From positions 1-64,000 of the forward strand of contig JAHLKI010000058.1 of assembly GCA_025602905.1 (NCBI GenBank): a stretch of 64,000 bases of DNA, in the 5' to 3' direction. Source of the DNA: Phlyctochytrium arcticum. Its lineage: Eukaryota; Chytridiomycota; Chytridiomycetes; Chytridiales; Chytridiaceae. Numbering within the stretch: the first letter of the stretch is position 1; the number at the start of each line of letters is the position of its first letter. A program made the position numbers and the translations under genes. Of the stretch, positions 10,579-23,686 are shown one piece after another. The notes below the pieces were generated by a model, which ran no database searches, was not told the origin of the DNA, and saw only the letters and a program-made list of their open reading frames with translations.

Positions 10579-12500
10579 TCAATGGCCTTGTTCTTGGCCA
10601 ACCTTCCACAACTCTCGGCAATATGCAACAGCCAAGAACGGTGGTCCCTATGAGCATAATGTTAGCATTTTATATTGGGGGGGATGGTTATGTGTAACAG
10701 CCAAACTTACGAGATAGAGTCCAAACCAAAAGAATCCATTTCCGACTCGGGGGTAACTCTTGAGCTTTGACCATCTTGAAAAAAAGACGAGCGGTAACTG
10801 TCCCATTTGCAAGAAAAACAAATACATTCGTATCCGTTTGGCGAGCACAACCATCACTAGCTCGTGCATGCAACTCGACAGGAAAAATGTCAAGAATGTT
10901 GCGTTTGTCTTGGAGAGTTTGTAGGTGGATATTCCCTCGAGGTAGACATGGCGGAGCAAAAATTCGTGGACGGGCTTGTTCCATTTGCGGGCATACTCGT
11001 CCCAAGTGACACTGTTCCACCAGTCTTCGTAGAATTCGCGATCGGCAAACCGGGTCACTTCAGCAAACCAATTGCAGATGCACTGTTTGCGTCAAAAGTT
11101 TAGCACTTTGCATTATGCATATGAAAGACCGTAACGCACCTCAAAGATGACATAAAAGATGAGCATGTACGCGACCATGAACGGCAGAAGCAAATGCGAA
11201 AGAGATTCAAAGAATGTCAATTCGCCCATACGGTTCAGCACGGGGTAGATGTAATGTTCTACGAGCACGTAGAGAACCATAATGATACCCACAATGCCCA
11301 AACTTTTTTCCAACACGTACCACGGCCGGATGCTAAATAAAAGTTTAGTATAGGGACTGGCTCCGTGTAAATCATGCAGACTTTTACCTGTGCGTTCGGG
11401 GGTATTCGAGCTCATACACCAGTGTGGGTACCAGCAAGTAATCTGCATAGTTGGCAATGGTGACATTGGCCGGGAACATGGTATTCCCCTTGCACAGTTC
11501 CACTTGCAATTCCTGAGCTTGGGCTTTACACATCTCCCACTCCTCATTCAAGTCCAGTACTTCTTGCGTATCTTCCGAAATCTTTTTAAGCTCGCCGGCA
11601 ATTTCATCCATCCGCTTTTGTCGGCGTTTCAACCGGTGGTGTTTATGCAGCATTTCATTGTTGTACTCCATGTACGAATGCTGCTTCATCAGCATAGAGA
11701 TGGTATGAAGAGTGAAGAATCCGGATTGCGTCCAAGACCAGTAGTTGTTGTGGTAGACCCAATACAGGCATGAAAAAAACCACGTTGTCTGGTATATGTG
11801 CTGGATCACACGCGTCATACTCCGCGGTAGCCAACCCCACACAAAGAGTTTGGTGATAAAGAACGCGTTGAAGAGGGTCAGTACGAGTACCATGTCCGAA
11901 AAGAGAAGGAACCAAGAGCCCTAGATAAGTACCATGGGCGTTTTAATGGTGCTTGTCAATGACAAGAACTTCCGTGCATTTACCTGAGAAAACATGGTTG
12001 CAAATAGGTCTGCGCCCACTGGTTTGCCGTTTTTCCTCCAATTAAAGTAAAGTGTGGAAGCCATCCAATAAGCCATAGTCCACCAGAACAGAGTGAAAAA
12101 ACCTCGCATCGGGTTCTTTGATAGCTCCAATGTCTCCCAATCCAACGGTGATGGGCGTGGGGCAAACGAGTTCTTTCTGGGTCCCCGACGTCCCGATTTT
12201 TGCCCATGACTGCTTCGACCAGATTCAGATGGCGGGGCGAGATTGTGCAGAGCCGGGCTGGCAGGGGGCGAGACTTGGGTAATAAGTTTGCCTTCGTGAG
12301 TGGTGGCCGTCTCGAGAAAAGGGCCATTTTCCAAGGTCTGGGCAGCAGACGCCTTGTTTCTTAATGACCGATGACGGCTTACAGTGACCGATGGCGGGGA
12401 GAGAGTCGCTTCGCCAGTCTTGTCCTATATAAGTCCGGTCAGGGATGTTTTTTTTCAGGTACAGGGGAACGCTGCTTGAACTTGCCTTTTTACCGCCCAT
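10579..12500 (-). CDS. Sterol/acyl-CoA O-acyltransferase (ARE/SOAT-DGAT1 family, MBOAT)
   Basis: About six exons on the minus strand run from ATG 12500 (MGGKKASSSS, then DKTGEATLSPPS after an intron) to TGA 10579-10581. Hallmarks are FYEDWWN, the MBOAT histidine in SCMHELVMVV, and PTLVYELEYPRTHRIRPWYV, which resembles ARE1/ARE2 more than DGAT1. The N-terminal third is disordered and basic (GRRGPRKNSFAPRPSPLDW). Many membrane helices follow, with a charged coiled stretch between (KRRQKRMDEIAGELKKI). The enzyme esterifies sterols with fatty acyl-CoA at the ER for storage in lipid droplets. Diacylglycerol as substrate is the main alternative. Confidence 0.9.
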
Positions 12501-13451
12501 CGTGACCAAATTGACAAAATCAAGAAAACCTCGGATTCCTTCTGTGAAGCAGGCAGGCCGGCCGATGGGCTCTTTGAACAAAATCTCAGAACTTTCCTGG
12601 GAGATCGGTGGTTTCGGTGCAAACACGGGGACCGGTGACAAACGCGGCTCTCGAGCTTGCTTGAATCTTCTTTTATTGGACTTTGTCTTTTCAACAACGG
12701 GATTTCGCAGCAGATACTATTTAAAAGATGAGATCTGAGGGAGCCTGTATGGACGTTGGTGGCCCCTAGCAGTTGTTGTCGACAAATGTCAGCTGGTTGC
12801 ATTGCTGCTCTGGCCTCCTCGCGTCCCAACGAGGATCTGGAAGTCATAATACCGAGACCCCGTTTCTGAAACCGAAGCTGCAACTGCATGAAGGATGTAT
12901 CCCGGGGGGTCTATTGTGACGGGGGCCAGATACACGGATACAGGGTTACGGGTCGCCAAGATCTAACTATTCGCGACTACCTGGGGTCTACCCAGACCTG
13001 CGAACTTGGGATGAATCTCACCCTGAAAGCTCGTGGCGTATTACGGAAAGACGGCGTGGCATGCTGATCTTTGAGCCTCATTCGAGGTAGTTCCTCGATG
13101 AATCTGGTGGGCATCTGGTGGTGGCGTTATTTCGCGTGGGAGAGTTGTGAAAATCTGATGATGAGAAGTGAAATGAAGGATGTCAAGACGGAAAGGGAAC
13201 GGACCGTTGAGAGTAATACGCAGAAGTGGGGTATGCTCGGAAAAGGGAAATTGCGCAGAGAGTCATCAAACGATACCCGGGACGCAGTACGCGTAGATAG
13301 GTTCAAGCTGGCAAGCTACTCGATACCAAGAGTTTTGGATACCAATAAATATGCGGAATTCGCAATTCCGGGAGTGAATAAACTCTATATAGTCATGCGT
13401 AGGTTGCCAAAATAAGATACATTGCGTTCAATCGCTGGCATGTTTACTTTT
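12501..13451. other. Intergenic stretch of about 950 bases
   Basis: No supported gene. Open frames on the plus strand at 12445-12738 and 13071-13415 show no family motif and unlikely composition. It probably holds the promoter of the acyltransferase and the 3' region of the axonemal gene. Confidence 0.5.
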
Positions 13452-16039
13452 TCAAGAAAATGATAACAAGCGAGTAATTCCCACCACCTGCGCAATTGTC
13501 TGCGCAAAAATGGGAGATGACACGAGCGACTTCTCCGCCTCTGGGATTAAATCTTCAATCAGATGTTGAGGTGACGTGTGAATCTAACAATTCAACAGTG
13601 AGCGACTGCGTGGGAAAGTTATGTCAATGGATAACATACCGTTCCCTGATTTGCGTCTGAATTGACAATGAATGTCGTGCTATCCGTCACTTCAACTCCT
13701 GGGCTAACTATAAATCCTCCCTGAATATACGTATCGCCCATTTTCCAGTTGGCATCGTAAACCGCGGTTGACCATCCAGCCTGCAAAACAACAGTAAGCG
13801 CCACAGCAAGGGTTGATTTTTACGCGAGGATCATTTACATCTTCAGGGACCGGCCACGGCTCATCTGGATGACAATAACGGACTTGGAAAGCGCACTTGG
13901 AGCTGGATAGCTGCTTATTGCTGGGACTTCTGCGGCATGCGATCTGATTTGCGCAGATGGTTAGACCTGTCAGGCACGCTTCTTCTGCAGCAGGATTCTG
14001 TCGTGACATTAGGGAGGCATCTTCGTCAGGTGCATGAGTACTTCCGTACCTTTAAGATCAAGTCTGGAATGTCTATGTTTTTGATACTGGTCGGCCCAAT
14101 AAATTTCAAGCCCATTCGAGCCAACAACTGTGGGAAAATCGTTAGAACAACCCGACAGTATCGGCATGGATTTCCAGTACCATGAAAAGCATCGGCGGCG
14201 ACATCCAGCGATCAGAAAAATGTGTTTCCGTGTATTCCGTACGAGGGCTAACTAGCCGGCATTGGCCTTCCCCAATTTCAATCTCTACATCACTGAGAGC
14301 TCCGTAGATATGAATGATGGCCTTGTTCAGTCCTGAAGGATGCATATCCCAATCTTGGAGTGGAAACTCGGCGTACGCGTCCTGTTCATAGAATCCATAA
14401 ATCAAAGAGCGGAGGACTACTGGTTAACACACTGTGCAGTACCTGTACCGCCGCTGTTGGCGCAAAGTGAACGGTGCGGAATTTGACGAGACCTTCCACT
14501 TTTTCTATAGTCAGCACTAGCTAGCGGACCATCATACGTGCAGCACGAACCAGAGTCGATCTCTACATCTGTAATACCATCGTCATCCCACGTGTTGTTT
14601 TCGCTATTCCACCAACGAACGGTGGTAACATCGGCATACGTAAAGCAGCCGGGATCAATGGAGAAGGTGACTTGCATTGGCCAGACAGATGCATCAGCTG
14701 CCTCCTCTTCCCCTTCTTCTTCCAAGACTTCTTTCAGATCCTTTTTGAATGGATAGTTCAGACGCTTCAGTTTGCCACCCTTTGAAACTATTTGTTGAAT
14801 GACATAACAGCTCTGACAAGCATGGAGAGCAGCATGTCATACCAGGTCTGATTGTCCACTGATCCACTGTTTTGGGTAAATCCGGCATCTCGATCAGGTC
14901 AAATAGAAGAATGGGCCCGGTGACAGACAAAATCCTTGGTCCCGTTTGCTGTTCATATGGAACCGTGGCGCTATGACTTGATTCCAAAATCATTCGAATG
15001 GCCACGTTTGATAGCACGAGAGGTTTTGGCAATCCGCTTGACATATGCCTTTCGCCAAATTCTACGGATTTGTACCTTTTAATTTGAAAGGAGGTTAGTC
15101 TCCATTCTGACATTCGCCGTAAGTACAATTCGCACCGAGGGTTTTTAGTCAAATTGCCCCAGATGCAGAAAGTGTAGTCCTGCGTGGATGTCGCCATTTG
15201 AAAGTTCTCGTTAGGCTCCCTGCCAAACTGATCTACATGCTGCAGGACTTGTGCGGTGGTCAGATCCCATTTCTCGTGAATGAGTTCCCGTAAACGCAGC
15301 AGGTGCTTTGTTAGGCGACTAATCTCCTTTGCAGTCGGGGAGCCACTGTACACTTCATGCTGCACCTGAGCACATAGCTGTCCGAATCATTGGTATTAGC
15401 AGGGCACTTGCCATACGATAAGTCAGAGCCTACCAACTCAGCAGCGGGCAGCTCTGCTAGCAAAGGGTTAAGGGAGAACTCGCCATCTGACTCAAGAGTC
15501 TCGACAGCCCATAGATCCAGATAGGTGTTGATTTCGGTTTCGTTCTGCGGATTGGGCAGCTTGCGGCATTCGAGAAACGTTTTCCACTGATAGGGGTAAG
15601 TTTGTAAACAAGGGCATGGCTACCACGCGTAGAGAGAATTCACCAACATCAGCCTCTTTTCTCCGATCGTCAGCAGTTGTTGCCAGTTGTAATTTGCGTG
15701 CCTCGACGAGCTTGGAGAGTGCTGCAATTTCCGTCGCGAGTCGTTCTTGGTCCTTGATACCCTGTCAGCATATGCGGAATTGCCTTCCAAGAATTGAACT
15801 CAGGTACCTGACGAAACAAAGCTTCCAATGCTTCGCGCTGATGACTTTCCCGGAGCTCAAGTTCGCGCCGTTGTTGTTGAGCGACTCTGGCCTCTGTATA
15901 AACAGTCAGACCGGCAGCCCTCGAGTAGATCCGCACGATATTTACCCTCTTCAGCTCTTAGACGTTCTTCTTCGGCTAGACGTTCCCGCTCCAGTTCCTT
16001 CTTTCCCTTCTTCTTGCCTTTCCCTTTCTTTGGTGGCAT
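13452..16039 (-). CDS. Dynein axonemal intermediate chain 7-like protein (CASC1/IC97)
   Basis: Roughly ten exons run from ATG 16039 to TGA 13452-13454. The N-terminus is the Lys/Glu-rich MPPKKGKGKKKGKKELERER typical of the family. It is followed by WKTFLECRKLPNPQNETEIN and TYLDLWAVETL, the conserved CASC1 block. The C-terminal part has DPGCFTYADVTTVRWWN, KVEGLVKFRTVHFAPTAA, DWDMHPSGLNKAIIHIYGAL and, in the last exon, IHTSPQHLIEDLIPEAEKSL ending VVGITRLLSFS. The protein belongs to inner-arm dynein/axoneme assembly and is kept only in organisms with motile cilia or flagella. It is the best single clue that this fungus makes swimming spores. Individual splice sites are provisional. Confidence 0.85.
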
Positions 16040-16259
16040 GGCGGCAGCATGGTGCACTCGCAGGAATCATCATGGTCGGAATCTGAACGCGCGCGACTTC
16101 CAACGTAATCCGCAATCACGTGGGCTATTTGTCCAAAAATGCGTGCTGCGCCCCATCTTCCGTCCCGAAGCAACCGGTCCAACAAAGCGCTGGGCGAATG
16201 GAGGAGCGAAGCGAAATCAATCTGCAACGACCCGTCAGCCTACTCATAATACCCTAGAT

Positions 16260-17002
16260 ATGCTTCGTTACGCGACCAGGGTTGCTCGCCCAGTGAGCCG
16301 CATCATTAGCGGTGAGTATCAAAATCGTCGTCAAATGGTCTCGCGGCTATGTTTTACTTATATGACTTCCAGCCCGAACCTATGCCACAGAGACCACATC
16401 GTCCGGCGGCAAGTTGCGCCTGAACTTTGTTGTTCCCCACGATGTAAGGATCTACCTGGAACTCTCTGTTTTGAAAAGGTCCAAAGATCCATGAGTACTT
16501 ACGTCGACTGTTGTTCCACAAAAGGCTCTCATGAAGGATATTGAGGCCACACAAGTCAACATCTCATCTACCGATGGTGACATGGGTATCCTCGCCGAGC
16601 ACGTCCCTACCATCGCTCAGCTGAAGCCCGGAATTGTTGAGATTTTCACGGCCGCTGACAAGCCAAAGAAGTACTTTGGTATGTCCAGATCTGTACTATG
16701 TGGGCGCTTATATTATCTAACCATTGTGTACAGCCAGTGGAGGTTTCGCCATTATCAACCCTGACTCTACCTTGAACATCAACGCCATCGAAGCTTTCCC
16801 CATCGAAGACCTTGACCTTGAGGTAGGCATATGCTGTCACGAGTTTGGCGGAATGATTCCTAAATCTTGAATGAAGGAAACACGTCGTGCTGCTGATGAC
16901 GCCACCCGTCGCTCCACATCTACTGCCACTGAGGCTGAGAAGCTTACCGCCAAGATTGAGCTTGAGGTATACGAGGCCATTCTTGCCAACGTCACGAAAT
17001 AA
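16260..17002 (+). CDS. Mitochondrial F1F0-ATP synthase delta subunit (yeast Atp16 type)
   Basis: Five short exons. A basic N-terminal presequence (MLRYATRVARPVSRIIS) is followed by GGKLRLNFVVPHD, then KALMKDIEATQVNISSTDGD with MGILAEHVPTIAQLKPGI. GGFAIINPDSTLNINAIEAF and ETRRAADDATRR-type C-terminal helices follow. This is the bacterial-epsilon-like fold of the central stalk, which couples the c-ring to gamma. Stop TAA at 17000-17002. It lies head-to-head with the axonemal gene across about 220 bases. Confidence 0.93.
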
Positions 17003-17445
17003 GGAATCCCCCATCATGTTCATATAAGAAGATCACATTTGCTATATATACGCTGTCAACAAGCACCTGGTCCACTCTTTGAAGCTAGCTTCCTCCATTA
17101 TGCTCTGTTCATTTCCGTCTGCTTAAAGATTATGGTTGCGCGGTTCAGACGCAGAGCTAGAATGAATCGGGCGACACGAGGATTTACGATGTCCTCCGGG
17201 TAACGCCGTTGATTGCAGTACAGGAATTCGATTTTGCCGGTACTGCGTCAGTTTGGCGCATAATGAGAATATTGTTGTTTCACATTCGTCGCTTTGAATT
17301 TTATATACAGCCAAGAATTAGGAGGAGTCTTCAAAGAGATGTTGCTATGTACGAGTCAGGCACAGTAAATAAATCAGGTTCATCGTGAGCATGCCCCAGG
17401 CGTGCCCACTGCAGTCCGCAACAATTGATTAGAACGATGGCTACT
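17003..17445. other. Convergent 3' region between ATP synthase and HDAC genes
   Basis: About 440 bases between two gene 3' ends. No gene, RNA or repeat was recognised. Confidence 0.5.
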
Positions 17446-19759
17446 TCATCGACTGTTTTCGGGATGGGTGAAGTCGGGGGCAGATGAGTTTTCAATCCGA
17501 TCACTCTCATGCGGGGCGCCGCGAGCAAAGCTGTCACTCGCCATTATTGATGGTCCATTTGTTTTTACTTGGGGAGCGGCGTGCTCGTCCAGCTCTGATA
17601 CTCGTGATGACACCTCGTCAATATCCATAGCTCCTCCATCCGATGGAATAGGTGAATTTGCAAATAATCTCAAGGCGACAGATTCGCCTCCTGTGACGGT
17701 CACACCTGCAAGTTGACCTGTTGCATTTATCTGATCGAAGCGCGTTGAAAACGAGTGCTGATTTCGTCGGTCGTCCCCGTCATCGTCTGAATCGGAAAGC
17801 TCATTATCAGGCACTCGCCGTCGATCAAGCAGGGAATCTGGGATTTCTAGGCTTAATTCTCGCTAAATCACATGGCCAGTTGGCGATGTTACCCACCTGG
17901 CAGTCTTATATCTGACGAATCCTCCTGGTCCTCTTCAATCTCCAACTCATTTGGAACAACTGGGGAGAAGTCAGTAAGATACCTTATAAAGATCCGCTCA
18001 AAAAAAACGAACCGTGCATTTGCATACTGGGAGCATGCGGAAGATTCCTCAGGTTCTCGACGATTTTGGCGCTGATTTGTTTTTAATTAGTTTCAGAGAT
18101 CGTGATAATGTGATTTTGCACTCACTAGGTTCGCTCAAGATATTCGCGCGAGTTCCTGTTTTCCATGTTGTTATTTGGGACGTCCAGGCGGTAGTCAGGC
18201 CCATAATATTGAAAGTAATCATTGAATGGAATCTCTGCTTGGATTTAGCAACTGGCTCGTTGACGTATCTAAGGTAGCCTTACCTTCTGAAAGAACCTGA
18301 CCCACAGCTATCCCCGTTTCGTAGCACCAGGCGCGCGAAACGTTGCGAATGGTGTAGCCTCCCCCACCCAACATTAATATGGGAACGTTGAATGTTTTCA
18401 TAAATTCCACGGCCATAGAATGTCCTATTTACCAGGTTAGACGCGGTTACACTATGAGGCAGAGTTGGAGGATACCTTTCATAGATAAATTAAAGCAACC
18501 AAGTCGATCACCAGCTAGAGAGTCGGCGCCACATTGCAAAACAACAATCTCGGGGCGATACCAGCTCATTACGTGACGCATGACCTAGAAAGAAGATGAG
18601 AAGATTTCGAGAGATCGTAATGCCCGCAACGTACAGGTTGGAAGATTGTCTTGTATGTTTCGTCATCGATACCATCTTTCAGTGGAAAATTCACGGCGTA
18701 ATTCTTGCCCTGATCATGACCAACGTCCTACAGGATGATTCAGTGGTAAGACCTCAGTTGCAGTGGTCACAATGCCTTACATTGATGTCGCCGGTTCCCG
18801 GGAAGTATTCCCCGTACTTGTGGAAAGAGACTGTCATGACACGGTCATTGCAGTAGAATGCCTCTTCGACGCCATCTCCATGATGCACATCAATATCCAA
18901 ATACAGCACACGTTGGTGATATCTAAAGGACGTTAGTTTGAAAAACGCACGCACAGTCCCAAAAAAGCATTACCGGAGCAACTCCAAAATAGCCAACACG
19001 ATATCATTAACGTAACAAAAGCCAGAAGCTTCACATTTCTTTGCATGATGGAGACCCCCACTCCAATTGATTGCAATATCAGCCTCCCCTAAGTTCAGCT
19101 TTCTGGCGGCAGCTGTGAATGGAATCAACACATGGAGTCCGATCATGAGGGGCAAGATATGAGGGCTTACATATTGACCCTCCAGCAGACATGGAAGAGA
19201 AGTCGTAAAGACCATCAAAAACAGGGCAGTCCTCACCGACATTGACTGTATAGCGGTCAATCATTATGTTGCTGTACAAGGAAAGTGAGGTTTGCATACA
19301 TTTTTGCTGTTGCTTGGTCATCTCGTCCATGTTGTCTGGGGTCACTCTTTGCAGGAATTCAATGTATTCATCCGAATGGAACTTTGTCAACTCTTTGAAC
19401 GTTGCGGCATTCGGTTTCTACGTATCACGCGATGTTAATGCAGGGCGGGGTATTCATCATCCTCGTCTAACCGTACATGAATCTCAAGTTTCTTATACAG
19501 TCCATAGTTGACCACCAAGTTGTGTGTCATTCTTATCCGATGTGGCTGTTAACATCGCCTGGTTTAGGGGACTGTAATGCACATGATACGACAAGCTTCC
19601 GTACCTTCATTGGATGTTGCGGTCCATAGTGAAAATTTCCCACTTCCGCTGATCATGCCGTAGAAAAGGATTAGAGATGACCAGCGATGCATTCCGACCG
19701 ATGAAAAACCTACGATGGTAGAAGTAGGAAACCCTTTGCTTTTGTGCAGCCGTCGACAT
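17446..19759 (-). CDS. Class I histone deacetylase (Rpd3/HDAC1-like)
   Basis: About twelve exons run from ATG 19759 ([15 protein letters not shown]) to TGA 17446-17448. Conserved blocks in order are [63 protein letters not shown] and [20 protein letters not shown]. Next come the Zn-site block [43 protein letters not shown] and [20 protein letters not shown]. The C-terminal tail is acidic and disordered ([15 protein letters not shown]). The enzyme removes acetyl groups from histone lysines in Sin3-type repressor complexes. The two His of the active site and the Zn-binding Asp/His are present. Exon borders in the tail are uncertain. Confidence 0.93.
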
Positions 19760-20098
19760 ACTCGCTCTGTCGAGTTGTTTATAACCCCGCCCGTCCAATA
19801 GGTTTTGAGGAGAACCACCAGCCAGAGGAGTAACGACCCAATACGCTGCTATACGATGCTCCAAAGAGTAGTTCTCTGTTGCAATTTGTTAGGACCTGTG
19901 CAATGAATTTGCCAACCTTTTCCAAGGAAAGCGTTGAGCAAATTGAGGCCAACGCGAACAGGATTGATAAATCCCAACATGGTTAAGTAGCTCGATGAAG
20001 TGAGAACTTTGAGCGTCGTGACAGCACGAATCTGCGTCCAAGGATCTTGCAGTTTCTCAGATCTCTGACTCTATCTATAAGTTGGAACAACGAGCATC
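19760..20098. promoter_or_regulatory. Divergent intergenic region HDAC / USP14
   Basis: About 340 bases between two divergently transcribed genes must contain both promoters. No distinct box could be assigned. Confidence 0.4.
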
Positions 20099-22378
20099 AT
20101 GCCTGTAGTCAAAGGTATATTCTTACTTTATCTGCTTGTCATAGTTTGTACTCAATAGCAACTCAGTAAACGTGAAATGGAGTGGAAAGAAACTCGACGA
20201 TATCGAAGTGGACACTGACCAGCCGGGAGTTGTCTTCAAAACCCAACTCTACACAATCACTGGAGTACCGCCAGAACGACAAAAGATTATGGTTAAAGGC
20301 GGAATGCTGAAGGTAGGATTTTCACCTTCTTTGCTCTCGAGCCTGTCTCACTCCCACCCAGGATGATAGTGATATCAATTCCCTAAATTGGAAGGAAGGC
20401 CAAACGCTGATGGTAAGTTGCACACGAAGCATTGACTGATCATTTTACAAACGATTTTTTAGATGATGGGAACAGCGGGAGAGCTGCCAAAAGCTCCTGA
20501 TCAGCCCATTCAATTCATGGAAGACATGTCAGATTCTCAAATCGCAAAAGCAGTAAGTATATAGGAACTTCAAAGCATCGCACAGACTCCAACGTTCGCG
20601 AAATAGCTCAAGCTTCCTGCTGGTCTTACAAACATGGGAAATACTTGCTATTTGAATGCAACCTTACAATGTTTCCGTGCTATGCCAGAGCTTCAAACTG
20701 CACTTCTGAAGTACCTACAAGCCATTGGATGTTGATTTCATACCATCTGACGATTGTCTTAGGATGCCAGCTGGAATGAATGCAGACAGTCGGAATAACC
20801 TCGCTTTTGCACTTCGCAGCCTTTTTGACGAGCTTGAGCGAAGTGGAGATGCTGTTACTCCTTTGATGTTCTTGCAGGTACCTTTCAAACAAATCTGAAT
20901 GAGGATTAAATCATCTTTTCTAACTCGAAATATAGCTTCTCCGGACCGTATTTCCACAGTTTGGGGAGATGGACAACCGGGGGTATATGCAGCAAGATGC
21001 AGAGGAGTGCTGGGGTCAGATTGTAAACGCTCTAGGGGAGAAAGTTCCTGGTTTCACAAAGGACGGAGAGGGCGATTCTGGAAAAAAGTTTGTTGAGCAG
21101 TACATGACTGGGGAACTTATCAACAGGTGGGGAACCCTTTTCTGATGCTTTTAATTGGACAGATTTCTAAGATGTGTAGTTTGACCTGTGATGAAGCGCC
21201 AGAAGAGTCCCCTTCCATCTCCACAGATACTTTCAACAAGCTGCGAGTAAACATCGGTGCTGGCGGTTAGTGCATCCCAGAACGTTTCTCATACTACGGG
21301 CTGCGACTTACGATGACGTACCGCAACAGTTTCGACGTATATGTTGACCGATATCGGAAAGGTTTCTAGTCTCTTTGCGTCTTTGGTGAACATGAAGGTT
21401 GCTAACTTTGTAAACAGGGTCTAGAAGAGAAAATCGAAAAGAATTCTCCCAGCTTGGGACGAATTGCCCAATACACCAAGAAATCTAAAATTTCTCGACT
21501 TCCCGCTTACCTTGCGGTAAATTTTGTACGATTCCAATGGAAGCAGGACATTCAAGGAAAGGCAAAGATTTTGAAAGTGAGTTGATTTGCGCTCAGGCAT
21601 GTGATTATCAAACTGATTTGGAAATTCTAGAAAGTGAAATTTCCAATGGATTTGGATATGACTGAGTTTTGCACTCTCGACTTGATGGAGAAGATTCGAC
21701 CTGCAAAGCTTCGAATCAAAGAGGCGGAGGAGGAGAAGGCCAACCAAAGAGTGAGGAGATGATGCCAGGTGTCTATAGACTTCAGGGCTCATTTTATTCT
21801 TCTTCTAGAAAGCGAAAAAGGCCAAGCTGGATGAAGCACCAGGAGGGGCATCGAGTTCCATGGATGTTGACGTACAGGCGGAAAAGAAAGAAGACAAGAA
21901 GATCCTTTCTCGTACTGAAGAACTTGAAAAGCTGAAAGAACTTGGAGTTGACGCCAGCTTGTATAATGATGTCGGTGCAAATGTTTCGGGTCAATACGAG
22001 CTAGTCGCTGGTAAGGACCATGTCGTGAACTCCAACCATGAATCCCCTCTGATGTTTTTATGCTTTAAAGTGTTGACGCACGTGGGTCGGGCTGCCGATT
22101 CTGGGCATTACATTGGCTGGGTCAAACATACTGACGATCAATGGTGTACGTATTCGACGAATGATATTTGACGCTTCTTCTTCTCACAAAACTTTTGCAG
22201 GGAAATTTGATGATGATAAGGTGTCTCAGATTTCACCCGAAGACATCTCAAAACTGGAAGGAGGTGGTGATTGGCATACAGGTAACATTCTCCGGCGACT
22301 ATCCGTGAAGATTCAATTTGCTAACTTACGGTTATAGCATATATTTGTTTGTACCGTTCCAAGCGTGTCTTTGCTTAA
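20099..22378 (+). CDS. Proteasome-associated deubiquitinase (USP14/Ubp6)
   Basis: About thirteen small exons run from ATG 20099 (MPVVK) to TAA 22376-22378. The N-terminal ubiquitin-like domain has VNVKWSGKKLDDIEVDTDQP and LYTITGVPPERQKIMVKGG. The USP domain has the cysteine box GLTNMGNTCYLNATLQCFRA, the QQDAEECWGQIVNAL block, and the histidine box THVGRAADSGHYIGWVKH; it ends AYICLYRSKRVFA. The enzyme trims ubiquitin chains on substrates at the 19S regulatory particle. Order and length fit USP14 closely. A Lys-rich insert (KAKKAKLDEAPGGASSSMDV) sits inside the catalytic domain as in other fungi. Confidence 0.94.
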
Positions 22379-22614
22379 TCACCATGGGGTTGGAAAAATA
22401 ATATTTTATTGGGTGGTACCCGAGAGACTTGATTTTAGTCGGGAAACATAGATGCGCAAGTTTTATGTTGATGTTAAGTTGAAACTACAGTTATATATAT
22501 CTCTCTTTGTGGTGGTGCTGTGGCAGGGAGTGGTGAGGATAGATGACGGTATGCATGGCGATAGTACACTAAGAAGTGGGAGCGGGAGTGTGGGTCGGTA
22601 CTTCTAAACTAGAT

Positions 22615-23686
22615 CTACATTATGTTACACTCCTGTCCAGCGGCGGACCCAGGAAGTTTTGGGATGCCGTCGGCTCCCACCTCTAGCCCTGGGGCAAGAT
22701 CTTGCAAAATTTCTTCTGGTGGATTACCGCATTCTTGCATCTGCAAAGGAAAGGTCAGATTCTCATAGCGCGATGGCTATAATAACCGGACGAACCTTTT
22801 GCATGAGATCAGCAACCTTTTTGCTCTCCTCTTCCTCTGTTAATGAGTTTGACGAGCTTTCGTCATACACCAGCACAATGTCCTTGATATACTGGTGCTG
22901 CCGCTCGTACTTTTCCATCTCATCCGCGGGAAGCTTTCCGCGGTTCTTTGCTATCCATTCTGGGTACTACTGATGGTTTAATAAAATGATCCTGTTATTC
23001 CAGTGGGTGCTTATACTTACTTTACCCGCCAAATCTTTCATTGGCTCATACAACAACTCTTTGGACATCAATTGGTCCATAAGGCCCCCAAACACGTTAT
23101 CGAACTCTCCCGACGACATCATTCCCTCAAGCTCTCTCATCATTTGCTCCATGGCCTCCTCGCTCATTCCACCCGTCATAGAGGACAGCTTTGCGTCTTC
23201 CGCCACCTGCTGATCGACCTGGCTGGAGCTGGTCCTCAACTTTTGCATTGTATTAGCAATGGTATCTTGGAACGACTTTGCCTGCTGTGGGCCTGCAGCA
23301 ACATCAGCAGAGGAACTGGCCGCCTTCGCTGTTACTGGCGGTGCTGTAGCGGCTGAAGGGTCGACATTGAGATCTTTAAAAGTGTCCATGATTTGCGACA
23401 TGGTCGCGTCCATATCTGAGCCCCCAGCTCCACTTCCGTCAAAGTTCCCTTTCAACAAAGCCTCCATGTTGGATGCCAGCTGCTTTGCAAAGTCGTCGTC
23501 AAAAGTAGCCTCATTGGAGGCGGCGGTTGCAGGTGCTGCGGGTGGTGGTGGTGCGTTAAAGTCGTCAAGGACATCTAAAACAAGGATCAGTTCTCCTCCT
23601 TTTTCATTGAACAAATGAAAGCTACGAAGCATACCATCCAGATATGAGTCCAAGTCGTCTGCGTCGTTGCTTGCTTTAGAGGTCAT
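22615..23686 (-). CDS. PEX19: PEX19 peroxisomal membrane protein receptor, farnesylated
   Basis: Exons run from ATG 23686 (MTSKASNDADDLDSYLDGML) to TAG 22615-22617. The acidic N-terminus resembles the PEX3-binding region, followed by a low-complexity Ala/Pro stretch. The conserved helical domain includes EAMEQMMRELEGMMSSGEF and VFGGLMDQLMSKELLYEPMK. The last exon reads MQECGNPPEEILQDLAPGLE and ends in CNIM, a CaaX box for farnesylation. PEX19 binds newly made peroxisomal membrane proteins in the cytosol and delivers them to PEX3. CaaX plus the helical domain make the call secure. Confidence 0.93.

Noticed and set aside
13071..13415. Plus-strand open frame of 114 codons
   Set aside because: No motif, odd composition, and no splice or promoter support.
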